Positions 1-6,826 of a stretch of DNA of 12,724 nt are shown here, piece by piece. The notes beneath the pieces are model-generated. The model was given only the letters and a program-made list of their open reading frames with translations. It was not told the DNA's origin and ran no database searches. This DNA is from UBA4720 sp038227135 (GTDB lineage: Bacteria; Gemmatimonadota; Gemmatimonadetes; Gemmatimonadales; Gemmatimonadaceae), in contig JBBRQC010000052.1 of NCBI GenBank assembly GCA_038227135.1, forward strand, positions 1 to 12,724, written 5' to 3'. The position numbers and the translations under genes were made by a program. Each line of letters starts with the position of its first letter. Position 1 is the stretch's first letter.

Positions 1-25
1 ACCGCAAATCGGCTTCAACGTGTAA
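1..25 (+). CDS. Possible 3' end of a plus-strand gene (partial)
   Basis: The first bases can be read in frame 2 as PQIGFNV followed by a TAA stop at 23-25. A short hydrophobic/aromatic C-terminus of this kind is common in outer-membrane beta-barrel proteins, but seven codons cannot identify a family. If real, the gene enters from outside the window and converges on the minus-strand tRNA genes 27 bases away. This is a weak call that depends entirely on sequence beyond the window edge. Confidence 0.25.
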
Positions 26-51
26 GTCGAAGCGGGATAAAAGCTTGGGAG

Positions 52-139
52 CGGACGGGGTGGGATTCGAACCCACGGTACGCTATTAACGTACACACAC
101 TTTCCAGGCGTGCGCCTTAAACCACTCGGCCACCCGTCC
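52..139 (-). tRNA. tRNA-Ser, anticodon GGA
   Basis: The reverse complement folds as a class II (long variable arm) tRNA of 88 nt. The acceptor stem GGACGGG/CCCGTCC is perfectly paired, followed by discriminator G. The D-arm shows TGGCCGAG, the anticodon stem is CACGC/GTGTG with loop CTGGAAA, and the T-loop is GTTCGAATC. The anticodon GGA reads UCC and UCU. The long variable arm (about TACG...CGTA) and discriminator G are serine features. No CCA is encoded, so it must be added after transcription. It lies 61 bases downstream of the other tRNA-Ser on the same strand. Confidence 0.96.
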
Positions 140-200
140 CAACATCGTTTTGCGGCGCTAAGAACTGCTGACGCGCATGAGCGGGCGCGAAGCAAGTGAA

Positions 201-290
201 CGGACAGGGAGAGATTCGAACTCTCGATACCGGGTTCACCGGTATGCCGGTTTTCGAGACCGGTGCCTTCAACCACTCGGCCACCTGTCC
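201..290 (-). tRNA. tRNA-Ser, anticodon CGA
   Basis: The reverse complement folds as a 90-nt class II tRNA. The acceptor stem is GGACAGG/CCTGTCC with discriminator G. The D-arm is TGGCCGAG, the anticodon stem CCGGT/ACCGG encloses loop CTCGAAA, the long variable stem is built on ACCGG/CCGGT, and the T-loop is GTTCGAATC. The anticodon CGA reads UCG, a common codon in this GC-rich genome. No CCA is encoded. It starts 36 bases after the tadA stop on the same strand with no obvious terminator between, so co-transcription with tadA is possible. Confidence 0.96.
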
Positions 291-326
291 TGCAGCCTCG
301 CAACTTACCGGGCGAAAGCCCCTTCT

Positions 327-839
327 TCAACCGATCGAGCGCTGCCTTTGAAAGAATTCCTCGAGAAGGCGTGCACACTCATCGGCCAGCATCCCGGCCC
401 TGACCTCGGGCCGATGATTGAGCTTCGGATGCCGCAACAGGTCCCCGATCGAGCCGGCCATCCCGGCTTTCTCATCCCAGGCGCCGAAAACGACGCGCCC
501 CATCCGGGAAAGAACTATGGCACCAGCGCACATCGCGCACGGCTCCAGAGTGACGTAGAGAGTGCACTCGTCGAGCCGCCAGCTATCCAGCTTCGACGAT
601 GCCTCTCGGATCGCGAGGACTTCGGCATGCGCGGTGGGATCCTGATCTCGAATTGTCCGGTTGGTCGCGCCCGCGAGAATCGATCCGTTGCGCACGACTA
701 CGGCTCCGATTGGAACCTCGTTTCGCTTTACCGCTTCCCCCGCGAGGTCGAGGGCGTTTCGCATGTACTGCTCGTCAACCGCGAGCGGAGACGCCGCAAC
801 CCCGAGTTGGTCGCCTGCCGTCCTGCTATCTGGCGGCAA
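327..839 (-). CDS. tadA: tRNA adenosine(34) deaminase TadA
   Basis: TadA is a zinc-dependent deaminase that converts adenosine to inosine at the wobble position of tRNA-Arg(ACG), letting one tRNA read CGU, CGC and CGA. The 170-residue protein carries the HAE motif at 71-73 (zinc ligand His and proton-shuttle Glu) and PCAMC at 100-104 (two cysteine zinc ligands). The conserved C-terminal part contains NHRPEV and LADECA. The start is a TTG at 837-839, inside the last codons of clpB (14-base overlap). The only other in-frame start is ATG at 764, which would remove residues just before the first helix that family members normally have, so TTG is preferred. The overlap suggests co-translation with clpB. 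Confidence 0.93.
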   Translation of the reverse strand: MPPDSRTAGDQLGVAASPLAVDEQYMRNALDLAGEAVKRNEVPIGAVVVRNGSILAGATNRTIRDQDPTAHAEVLAIREASSKLDSWRLDECTLYVTLEPCAMCAGAIVLSRMGRVVFGAWDEKAGMAGSIGDLLRHPKLNHRPEVRAGMLADECARLLEEFFQRQRSIG

Positions 840-3438
840 GCGCCGGCTCTTTCGCTTTCTTGAACGTCAGCTCTCCCCTGGGGTCGCGCTCGACGATAAT
901 GTGATCTCCTTCACTGAACCTGCCCTCGAGAACGGCCAGCGCGAGTGGATTCTGCAGCAGCCGCTGGATCGCCCTCTTGAGTGGACGCGCTCCGAACGCG
1001 GGGTCGTAGCCTTCGGTGGCGAGCACCTCGCGTGCTTCCCGGGTCAGCTCGAGCGTCAGCTTCCTGTCCGACAGCAGCTTCTCCAGCTTCTTGAGCTGCA
1101 GATCGATAATGTGCTCGATCTCCCCTTTGCCCAACGGGCGGAAGATGATGATGTCGTCGACGCGATTGAGGAATTCGGGACGGAAATGTTGCCGGAGGGC
1201 GTTCGTCACCTGGGCCTCCACCACCGCCCTGTCGTCGCCCGTGTGCTCGAGAATGTAGGTGCTGCCGATGTTCGAGGTCATGATGATGACGGAGTTGCGG
1301 AAATCGACCGTTCTCCCTTGTGAATCGGTCAGCCGTCCGTCGTCGAGAATCTGGAGCAGGATGTTGAACACATCGGGATGAGCTTTCTCGATCTCGTCGA
1401 ATAGCACCACCGAGTATGGTCGACGGCGCACCGCCTCGGTCAGCTGCCCGCCCTCCTCGAAACCGACATACCCCGGAGGAGCCCCGATCAGACGCGCGAC
1501 CGCGTGCTTCTCCATGTACTCGGACATATCGATGCGCACCATCGCCTGCTCGTTGTCGAACAGGAACTCAGCGAGAGCGCGCGCCGTTTCTGTTTTTCCG
1601 ACACCGGTTGGTCCGAGGAAGATGAACGACCCAATGGGTCGGTTTGGATCCTGCAGACCGGCGCGCGAACGGCGCACGGCGTTCGCCACCGCTCGGACCG
1701 CCTCGTCTTGCCCAATTACCCGACTCGCCAATACCTGCTCGAGGCGTGTGAGTCGCTCTCGCTCGGCTTCCATCATTCTGGACACGGGAATCCCGGTCCA
1801 CCGGGCGACGATTTCGGCGACGTCTTCCGCGCTGACCTCCTCCTTCAGGAATCGCGCTCCGCCCTCCTGCCTGCTCGCCAGCTTCCGCTCCGACTCCTGA
1901 AGCTGCTTTTCCAGCTGCGGTATCTGACCGTATGCGATCTCCGCGGCCTTTTGCAGGTCGCCGCGCCGCGTGGCCAGCTCGGCCTCGGTGCGGGCCTGCT
2001 CGATCTGTTGTTTGATCTTGGCGACGCTGCCGAGGACGTCTTTCTCCTGTTGCCACTGTGCTCTCATCGCCGACGCCTTCTCTTTGAGCTCGGCCAGCTC
2101 GCGCTCGAGGTTCTTCAGACGCTCTCGCGAGGCTTTGTCCTTTTCCTTCTGAAGCGCCTGCCGCTCGATCTCGAGCTGAGTGATGCGGCGCTCCACCTCG
2201 TCGATTTCCTGCGGAACCGAGTCGATCTCGATGCGAAGTCGCGACGCAGCCTCGTCGATCAGATCGATTGCCTTGTCCGGCAGAAACCGGTCGCCGATGT
2301 AGCGATTTGACAGGGTGGCGGCGGCGACGATCGCACCATCGGTGATGCGAACACCATGGTGAGTTTCGTACCTCTCCTTGAGGCCGCGTAGAATCGCGAT
2401 CGTGCTCTCCACGCTCGGCTCGCCGACGAAGACGGGCTGGAAGCGCCGCTCGAGGGCAGCATCCTTCTCGATGTTCTTCCGGTACTCGTCGAGCGTGGTT
2501 GCGCCGACGACGCGCAGCTCTCCGCGAGCGAGCATCGGCTTCAGCATGTTCCCGGCGTCCATCGAGCCCTCGGCTTTTCCGGCACCGACGAGCGTGTGCA
2601 TCTCGTCTATGAACACGATGAACAGCCCTTCACCTTCCGTAACTTCCTTGAGAACAGCCTTAAGGCGTTCCTCGAATTCACCGCGAAACTTCGCGCCGGC
2701 GATCAGTGCCGCCAGATCGAGCGCGACGAGCCGCTTGTTCTTTAGCCCCTCCGGGACGTCGCCGTTGGCAATGCGCTGGGCCAGCCCTTCGGCAATCGCG
2801 GTCTTTCCCACTCCGGGCTCGCCGATCAGCACGGGATTGTTCTTCGTGCGGCGGGAAAGAATCTGGATCACGCGCCGAATCTCCTCGTCGCGGCCGATCA
2901 CGGGATCGAGCTTGCCCTTCCGCGCCGCCTCAGTGAGATCGCGACTGTAACGCTGAAGAGCCTGGTACTGATTCTCCGGAGTCTGATCCGTTACTCGGTG
3001 TGAACCGCGCACAGACTCGAGCGCCTCGATCAGCGCGTCGTGTGTCGCGCCTGCCCCGGTGAGCAGATTGCGGCTCTCCGTGCCCTTCACATCGGAGAGC
3101 GCGAGAAGAAAGTGTTCCGTGGAGACGAACTCATCGCCCAGTTTCTTTGCGTCGGCTTCCGCTTTATCGAAAACCTGATTGAGCTCGCGCGAAAGCGTTG
3201 GCTGGGCGTTCGATTGTTTGGGATACCGCGCCGTCTCGCGTCCGACGGCCTCGCGCAGCTGTGACACGCTGACGCCGAGCTTCTGGAGGATGGGAACGAC
3301 GATCCCTTCATCCTGGGAGAGCAACGCCATGAGGAGGTGGAGATCGTAAACGAGCGGATTTCCCGCGCGCCGGGCGAGCTCGACCGCTTCGTTCAACGCT
3401 TCGCTTGCTTTGACAGTCAGACGATCGGGATTGATCAT
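826..3438 (-). CDS. clpB: ATP-dependent disaggregase ClpB
   Basis: ClpB is a cytoplasmic hexameric AAA+ chaperone that, with DnaK, pulls proteins out of aggregates after heat stress. The 870-residue product matches the usual length. It has an N-terminal Clp repeat domain (about 1-150). In AAA-1, Walker A GEPGVGKT is at 206-213 and Walker B VFIDE near 275. A long, charged coiled-coil M domain spans about 410-530 and distinguishes ClpB from ClpA. In AAA-2, Walker A GPTGVGKT is at 609-616, the pore loop GYVGF near 656-660 and Walker B LFDEIE near 679. The ATG at 3436-3438 gives the family-typical MINPDRLT start. The frame is open back to a GTG at 3516, but those 26 extra residues do not look like ClpB. 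No good Shine-Dalgarno precedes the ATG, and no CIRCE element or clear sigma-32 promoter was seen in the roughly 90 bases upstream. Confidence 0.97.
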   Translation of the reverse strand: MINPDRLTVKASEALNEAVELARRAGNPLVYDLHLLMALLSQDEGIVVPILQKLGVSVSQLREAVGRETARYPKQSNAQPTLSRELNQVFDKAEADAKKLGDEFVSTEHFLLALSDVKGTESRNLLTGAGATHDALIEALESVRGSHRVTDQTPENQYQALQRYSRDLTEAARKGKLDPVIGRDEEIRRVIQILSRRTKNNPVLIGEPGVGKTAIAEGLAQRIANGDVPEGLKNKRLVALDLAALIAGAKFRGEFEERLKAVLKEVTEGEGLFIVFIDEMHTLVGAGKAEGSMDAGNMLKPMLARGELRVVGATTLDEYRKNIEKDAALERRFQPVFVGEPSVESTIAILRGLKERYETHHGVRITDGAIVAAATLSNRYIGDRFLPDKAIDLIDEAASRLRIEIDSVPQEIDEVERRITQLEIERQALQKEKDKASRERLKNLERELAELKEKASAMRAQWQQEKDVLGSVAKIKQQIEQARTEAELATRRGDLQKAAEIAYGQIPQLEKQLQESERKLASRQEGGARFLKEEVSAEDVAEIVARWTGIPVSRMMEAERERLTRLEQVLASRVIGQDEAVRAVANAVRRSRAGLQDPNRPIGSFIFLGPTGVGKTETARALAEFLFDNEQAMVRIDMSEYMEKHAVARLIGAPPGYVGFEEGGQLTEAVRRRPYSVVLFDEIEKAHPDVFNILLQILDDGRLTDSQGRTVDFRNSVIIMTSNIGSTYILEHTGDDRAVVEAQVTNALRQHFRPEFLNRVDDIIIFRPLGKGEIEHIIDLQLKKLEKLLSDRKLTLELTREAREVLATEGYDPAFGARPLKRAIQRLLQNPLALAVLEGRFSEGDHIIVERDPRGELTFKKAKEPALAAR

Positions 3439-3529
3439 GAGGGGCGGCTTGGGTGAGTACGCAAAACGGCTGACCGGTGCAACGGCGGTGCCGCATAAAA
3501 CCCGCCAACCTGGCACACCTAGGGTACCG

Positions 3530-3570
3530 AAAAACGAAGGCGCGCACCGGCTCTGCCAGTGCGCGCCTTC
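3530..3570 (-). terminator. Rho-independent terminator after the small Por-like protein gene
   Basis: A perfect 12-bp inverted repeat (3536-3547 against 3559-3570) encloses an 11-base loop that can itself form GGC/GCC. On the minus strand the stem is followed, after one base, by five T (A-run at 3530-3534 on the plus strand). It lies 17 bases beyond the stop codon of the 4042-3587 gene and separates it from clpB. On the plus strand there is no T-run after the stem, so it should act only in the minus direction. Confidence 0.88.
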
Positions 3571-3586
3571 AAAACGTCAGACTGTA

Positions 3587-4042
3587 CTACTTCCTTATGA
3601 TCAGTTTCTTGACGAGGACCTTGCCATCTACTTCCAGCCGGTAGAGGTAGATGCCTGACGCTACCTCCTCACCAGTTTGGGAGTTCTTACCATCCCAGTA
3701 CGCGAGGTACTGATTGCAAGTTAATTGCACTCCTTCCAGCGGCTCGCCGCCGGCAGCGTTCCCACCACCCTGCAGAAGCGGCACAGCAACCAGCTGCGCC
3801 AGCAAATTGTAGATCCGCAGGCTTACGCGGTGCAGACGTCCGGAATCCGTGCATCCCTGCGCATCGCCGATGACGAACGGAATCCTTGTGTCTTGATTGA
3901 CCGGGTTCGGGTAATTCTGTCCCAGCTGCAACCCGGCGCCTTGTCCTCCGCCGGTTTGGGTTGTCCCCTGCGCCGCCGAACGACTTGGCATGAACACGCC
4001 TAGCACGAGCACAAAAAACAGCGCCCGCCACAGGTGCTTCAT
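3587..4042 (-). CDS. Small secreted protein with Por/T9SS-like C-terminal domain
   Basis: This is a 151-residue protein with a clear signal peptide (1-25, basic start, hydrophobic FFVLVLGVF, AAQ before the likely cleavage). A short Gly/Gln/Thr linker follows. The rest resembles the C-terminal domain of type IX (Por) secretion cargo and FlgD Ig-like domains: QNYPNP at 42-47, a central VSLRIYN strand, YWDGKN near 115-120, and a terminal SGIYLYRLEVDGK...KKLIIRK. In larger proteins this domain is the sorting tail on an enzyme or adhesin, but here almost nothing precedes it. Cys64 and Cys109 could form a disulfide. The ATG has a good Shine-Dalgarno, and the gene has its own promoter and terminator, so it looks monocistronic. 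Its role is unknown; a short adaptor or structural secreted protein is possible. Confidence 0.85.
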   Translation of the reverse strand: MKHLWRALFFVLVLGVFMPSRSAAQGTTQTGGGQGAGLQLGQNYPNPVNQDTRIPFVIGDAQGCTDSGRLHRVSLRIYNLLAQLVAVPLLQGGGNAAGGEPLEGVQLTCNQYLAYWDGKNSQTGEEVASGIYLYRLEVDGKVLVKKLIIRK

Positions 4043-4046
4043 GTTG

Positions 4047-4051
4047 TCTCC
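4047..4051 (-). promoter_or_regulatory. Shine-Dalgarno of the small Por-like protein gene
   Basis: GGAGA on the minus strand, four bases upstream of the ATG at 4040-4042. It supports that start and contrasts with several neighbouring genes that lack a clear ribosome binding site. Confidence 0.7.
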
Positions 4052-4119
4052 AAATACTGACGAAAGAGGGTCTCTAGACGCTAACTCCTACAAAGGTGGA
4101 CATATGTTCTCTCGGCGCG

Positions 4120-4148
4120 AACTTACGGGTGAGCTTGAAAACTGTCAA
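4120..4148 (-). promoter_or_regulatory. Candidate sigma-70-type promoter for the small Por-like protein gene
   Basis: On the minus strand a perfect TTGACA (4143-4148) is followed by a 17-base spacer and TAAGTT (4120-4125). The -35 and spacing are ideal; the -10 matches only three of six positions but keeps the TA...T frame. Transcription would start near 4112 and leave a leader of about 70 nt before the ATG. The promoter overlaps the last codons and stop of selB, so the small gene need not depend on selB read-through. Confidence 0.5.
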
Positions 4149-6009
4149 GCAGAGTCACAGATGTTTGCCTCAGGGTTCTACCCTCCTCCCGGCGTTCTGT
4201 TACGCCGATCCGATCACAAAACTCGAGAAACGGAATCAGGTATTTCCTTGAGAATCCCAGCACATCTCTAAGCTGAGCCGGCACATATACGCGTCCGGGT
4301 ACCAGCTCACCACGCAATTTAGTCAGCAGCACGTCGACAGCACCGCGATCGTAGTAGCGCTCCGTCTCCACCTGGACGACGCGCCCCTGCCGCTCCAGGT
4401 AATGAAGCAAGCCAGGAACCGAGTTTCCGTAACGCGCAACCAGCTCACCCACACTTGGCGGCTCGCGGTGAGCAGCGCAAATATCATGCGCCAGTCGATT
4501 GCTGATCTCGATATCGCTGAGACTGGGCGACGGCACCCAACCCTTTCGGCGCAGCACGGGACCCTGTGCCTCGATCGTCCCCTCCTGCTCCATCTCACGG
4601 ATGGATATATCCGCCAGCTCGACGTCCACACGCAGCCCTTCTCTCAGCGTCCGACCGGGGACGCCGGGACTGAGAGGAGACTTGATCTCATACTCCGCGA
4701 TTATCCGCTGAACCGTTGCCATTACTTGTTCGACAGCCTGCGTTGAAAAAAGGTTGCGCGCGCCAACGTAGCCGTTTGCGTTCTCGATGAGCTTGCTCAC
4801 ACTCGTCGGAGCACAACCGACACGGACGGGAACGTCCCGGATCGCGATTCCGCGTATGGATTCAGCCTCAAGGAGAAAGCGAAGGCGAGCCGCAGGTTCG
4901 CCACGCAGCTGCGCCACCAGTTCGGCGCCAGGAATTGGAATCGTGCGCCGGCGAGCGTAGGGATCGAGAACCAGTCCGCCGCCAATTGTCCGGAGCGGCG
5001 CGGGAAGCCTGATCACAAAGCGATCCCCACCGCGAAGTACTATGGGTGCGTCGGTGGTGATCCGGGCGATAGCTGGTGAGTCGGCGGTCCCCGGATCCGC
5101 AAAGCTGACTCGTGCTCCGACCTCGCTGGCCCCCGCATGTACGCGGAGCTCAGTGCGCGGCGACAAGCGGTCTGCGAGGCCGGGAGCAATGTCGATCAGG
5201 GCTTCAAACGTAGACGTCGGTTGCCACGATTCGTCGGTGATCAGAACACTCCCGCGCGGCACATCGCCCACATCGAGGCCGGCGAGTGCGATGGCAGCGC
5301 GACCTCCGGCTCTGGCCCGGTCGGTAGCGGAGCTATGCTGCTCGATTCTCCGCGCCCGTGCGGTTTTTCCGCCGGGGAGAACGCGCACGTTCGCATCCGC
5401 CAGTAGCTCGCCGCTCCAGACCGTTCCCGTGACGACGGTCCCCGTGCCCCTTATTGAAAAAGCGCGATCGACTGGCAGCCGGAAGAGGTCCTCCGTAGCG
5501 CGAGGCGTTGCGCTTCGGAGCGCGTCGGCCAGGGCTGAGCGCAACTCTCCGATTCCCATTCCCGTACGACTCGAGCACGGAATCACCGCGGCTGGGACGT
5601 TCGATGCATCAAACAACGAATCCACCTCGGTGCGGACGAGCGAGAGCCACTCCGCATCGACCAGGTCGGACTTGGTGAGGGCGACTACGATGTTCGGAAT
5701 CTTCAGCAGCTCGAGGATCAGCAGATGTTCGCGGGTCTGGGGCATGACGCCTTCGTCAGCCGCCACCACCAGAAGGCCGAGATCTATTCCGGTTGCTCCA
5801 ACGAGCATGCTCCGCACGAAGTCCTCGTGACCCGGAACATCCACCACACCAACGGTTCCGACACCGTCTAGCACGAGTGGGGCAAAGCCAAGGTCGATCG
5901 TTATGCCCCGGCGCTTTTCCTCGGGCAGGCGGTCTGTGTCTACACCCGTCAACGCGCGAACGAGAGCAGTCTTGCCATGATCAATGTGCCCAGCCGTCCC
6001 GATTATCAT
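4123..6009 (-). CDS. selB: Selenocysteine-specific elongation factor SelB
   Basis: SelB is a translation GTPase that brings Sec-tRNA(Sec) to the ribosome at UGA codons marked by a SECIS hairpin in the mRNA. The 628-residue product begins with the diagnostic MIIGTAGHIDHGKT. G1 is GHIDHGKT 7-14, switch I RGITIDLGF 34-42, G3 DVPGH 57-61 and G4 TKSD 112-115. EF-Tu-like beta-barrel domains follow (FSIRGTGTVVTGTV near 190-205). The C-terminal half of about 250 residues corresponds to the winged-helix repeats that bind SECIS in this family. Length is close to other bacterial SelB proteins and there is no visible break. The ATG overlaps the recO stop as ATGA, which suggests coupled translation. No selA, selC or selD lies in the window. 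Confidence 0.95.
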   Translation of the reverse strand: MIIGTAGHIDHGKTALVRALTGVDTDRLPEEKRRGITIDLGFAPLVLDGVGTVGVVDVPGHEDFVRSMLVGATGIDLGLLVVAADEGVMPQTREHLLILELLKIPNIVVALTKSDLVDAEWLSLVRTEVDSLFDASNVPAAVIPCSSRTGMGIGELRSALADALRSATPRATEDLFRLPVDRAFSIRGTGTVVTGTVWSGELLADANVRVLPGGKTARARRIEQHSSATDRARAGGRAAIALAGLDVGDVPRGSVLITDESWQPTSTFEALIDIAPGLADRLSPRTELRVHAGASEVGARVSFADPGTADSPAIARITTDAPIVLRGGDRFVIRLPAPLRTIGGGLVLDPYARRRTIPIPGAELVAQLRGEPAARLRFLLEAESIRGIAIRDVPVRVGCAPTSVSKLIENANGYVGARNLFSTQAVEQVMATVQRIIAEYEIKSPLSPGVPGRTLREGLRVDVELADISIREMEQEGTIEAQGPVLRRKGWVPSPSLSDIEISNRLAHDICAAHREPPSVGELVARYGNSVPGLLHYLERQGRVVQVETERYYDRGAVDVLLTKLRGELVPGRVYVPAQLRDVLGFSRKYLIPFLEFCDRIGVTERREEGRTLRQTSVTLLDSFQAHP

Positions 6010-6767
6010 GCAGCGGACCAGCGCTCGTGTTCCCAGACCGCGAACGCGCGCAGGGGTCTGTCGTCGCTGAGGTGAGCTCCAAGGAATTCGCGGAGCAATC
6101 GTTGGTGCGACCGCGCCGCCGCGTCGGTGAGGTCGGCCGACTCGACGCCTTCCAGCCAGCGTCTGATTGCCGCGCGAGCCGTCGCTGGAATTTTACGTCC
6201 GGTGGGCGCAAGCTTGCTGCACGAGACGCAAATTATTCCGCCCGATCCGTGAGAAAATGTTGCTTCATCGGCGTCGCGCAGGGGAGTATGGCAGAGTGCG
6301 CAGCTCGAGAGCTCGGGGGTGAAGCCGAGCACGGAGACGATTCGCCAGCACGCGGCGAGACCATCTTCGATCGTGTGCTGCGGCGAGGATCGCGCCAGGC
6401 GGTCGAGCACATCGACGACCGTGTCGTACAGGTCCGGCCCTGAATCTTCTCCCGCAAAACGTAGCGCGAGCTCGGCGACCGTCGATGCCGCTGTGAACCG
6501 GCCTATGTCGTGTGCAAGCTCGCTGCGAGAGCGCGATATCTCGAACGTGGACAGATTGTGAAGCTCACGATTCGGCTTGACGTAAATCTGTGCCGTCCCC
6601 TCGGCAAAGAGGTCGAGAGCCGACCCGTAACGTCCGCGCGACTTTCTCGCGCCCCTCGCGAGCACTGACTGTACGCCTCCCTCCCTCGTCAAAAGACGAA
6701 TGATCCGTGAGCTCTCGAGATAGTCGAACGCGTGAAGAACGATCGCCTGGGTGACGGTGAGGGACAT
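6006..6767 (-). CDS. recO: DNA repair protein RecO
   Basis: RecO, with RecR and RecF, loads RecA onto SSB-coated single-stranded gaps during recombinational repair. The 253-residue protein has the typical N-terminal OB-fold opening (TQAIVLHAFDYLESSRIIRLLTREGG is spread over residues 6-31), a helical middle and a four-cysteine zinc-finger-like motif at C156, C159, C180 and C183. Length is normal for the family. The ATG at 6765-6767 has no Shine-Dalgarno; a TAGATT box six bases upstream would fit leaderless transcription. The TGA stop overlaps the selB ATG. The gene starts 59 bases after btuB with no terminator between them. Confidence 0.94.
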   Translation of the reverse strand: MSLTVTQAIVLHAFDYLESSRIIRLLTREGGVQSVLARGARKSRGRYGSALDLFAEGTAQIYVKPNRELHNLSTFEISRSRSELAHDIGRFTAASTVAELALRFAGEDSGPDLYDTVVDVLDRLARSSPQHTIEDGLAACWRIVSVLGFTPELSSCALCHTPLRDADEATFSHGSGGIICVSCSKLAPTGRKIPATARAAIRRWLEGVESADLTDAAARSHQRLLREFLGAHLSDDRPLRAFAVWEHERWSAA

Positions 6768-6773
6768 GACAAG

Positions 6774-6779
6774 AATCTA
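6774..6779 (-). promoter_or_regulatory. recO: Candidate -10 element for leaderless recO transcription
   Basis: TAGATT on the minus strand ends six bases before the recO ATG, the position expected of a -10 box when transcription starts at or next to the first codon. There is no convincing -35 at 16-18 bases and no Shine-Dalgarno. The call rests on position and a TANNNT match only. Confidence 0.3.
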
Positions 6780-6826
6780 ATGCTCGACGAGTGACCATAG
6801 CCGCGCGTGGCGCAACCCCGGTATAG

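Noticed and set aside
201..290. Could the 90-nt tRNA be tRNA-Sec, given selB nearby
   Set aside because: The anticodon is CGA, not TCA, and the 7-bp acceptor stem is that of an ordinary serine tRNA.
300..326. Possible terminator after tadA
   Set aside because: GGGC-TTTC-GCCC is a 4-bp hairpin with no T-run after it.
177..863. Long plus-strand frame opposite tadA and the tRNA region
   Set aside because: It runs antisense through a tRNA-Ser and tadA, both firmly identified, and the translation is Arg/Pro-rich with no domain features.
1504..2310. 268-codon plus-strand frame inside clpB
   Set aside because: It is antisense to conserved ClpB sequence; the Leu/Arg-rich repetitive translation is typical of a GC-rich shadow frame.
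3439..3516. N-terminal extension of ClpB from GTG at 3516
   Set aside because: The extra 26 residues do not resemble ClpB, whose family-typical start MINPDRLT begins at 3438.
3439..3530. Heat-shock control element (CIRCE or sigma-32 promoter) before clpB
   Set aside because: No TTAGCACTC inverted repeat and no convincing heat-shock promoter pair was found; TTGCAC with TACTCA at 17 bases is too weak to call.
5042..5830. 262-codon plus-strand frame opposite selB
   Set aside because: Ser/Arg/Ala-rich shadow of the SelB coding sequence with no ribosome binding site or recognisable motif.
6768..6826. Possible terminator between btuB and recO
   Set aside because: Only a 4-bp GCGC stem and a direct repeat of ATAGC are present; there is no T-run.
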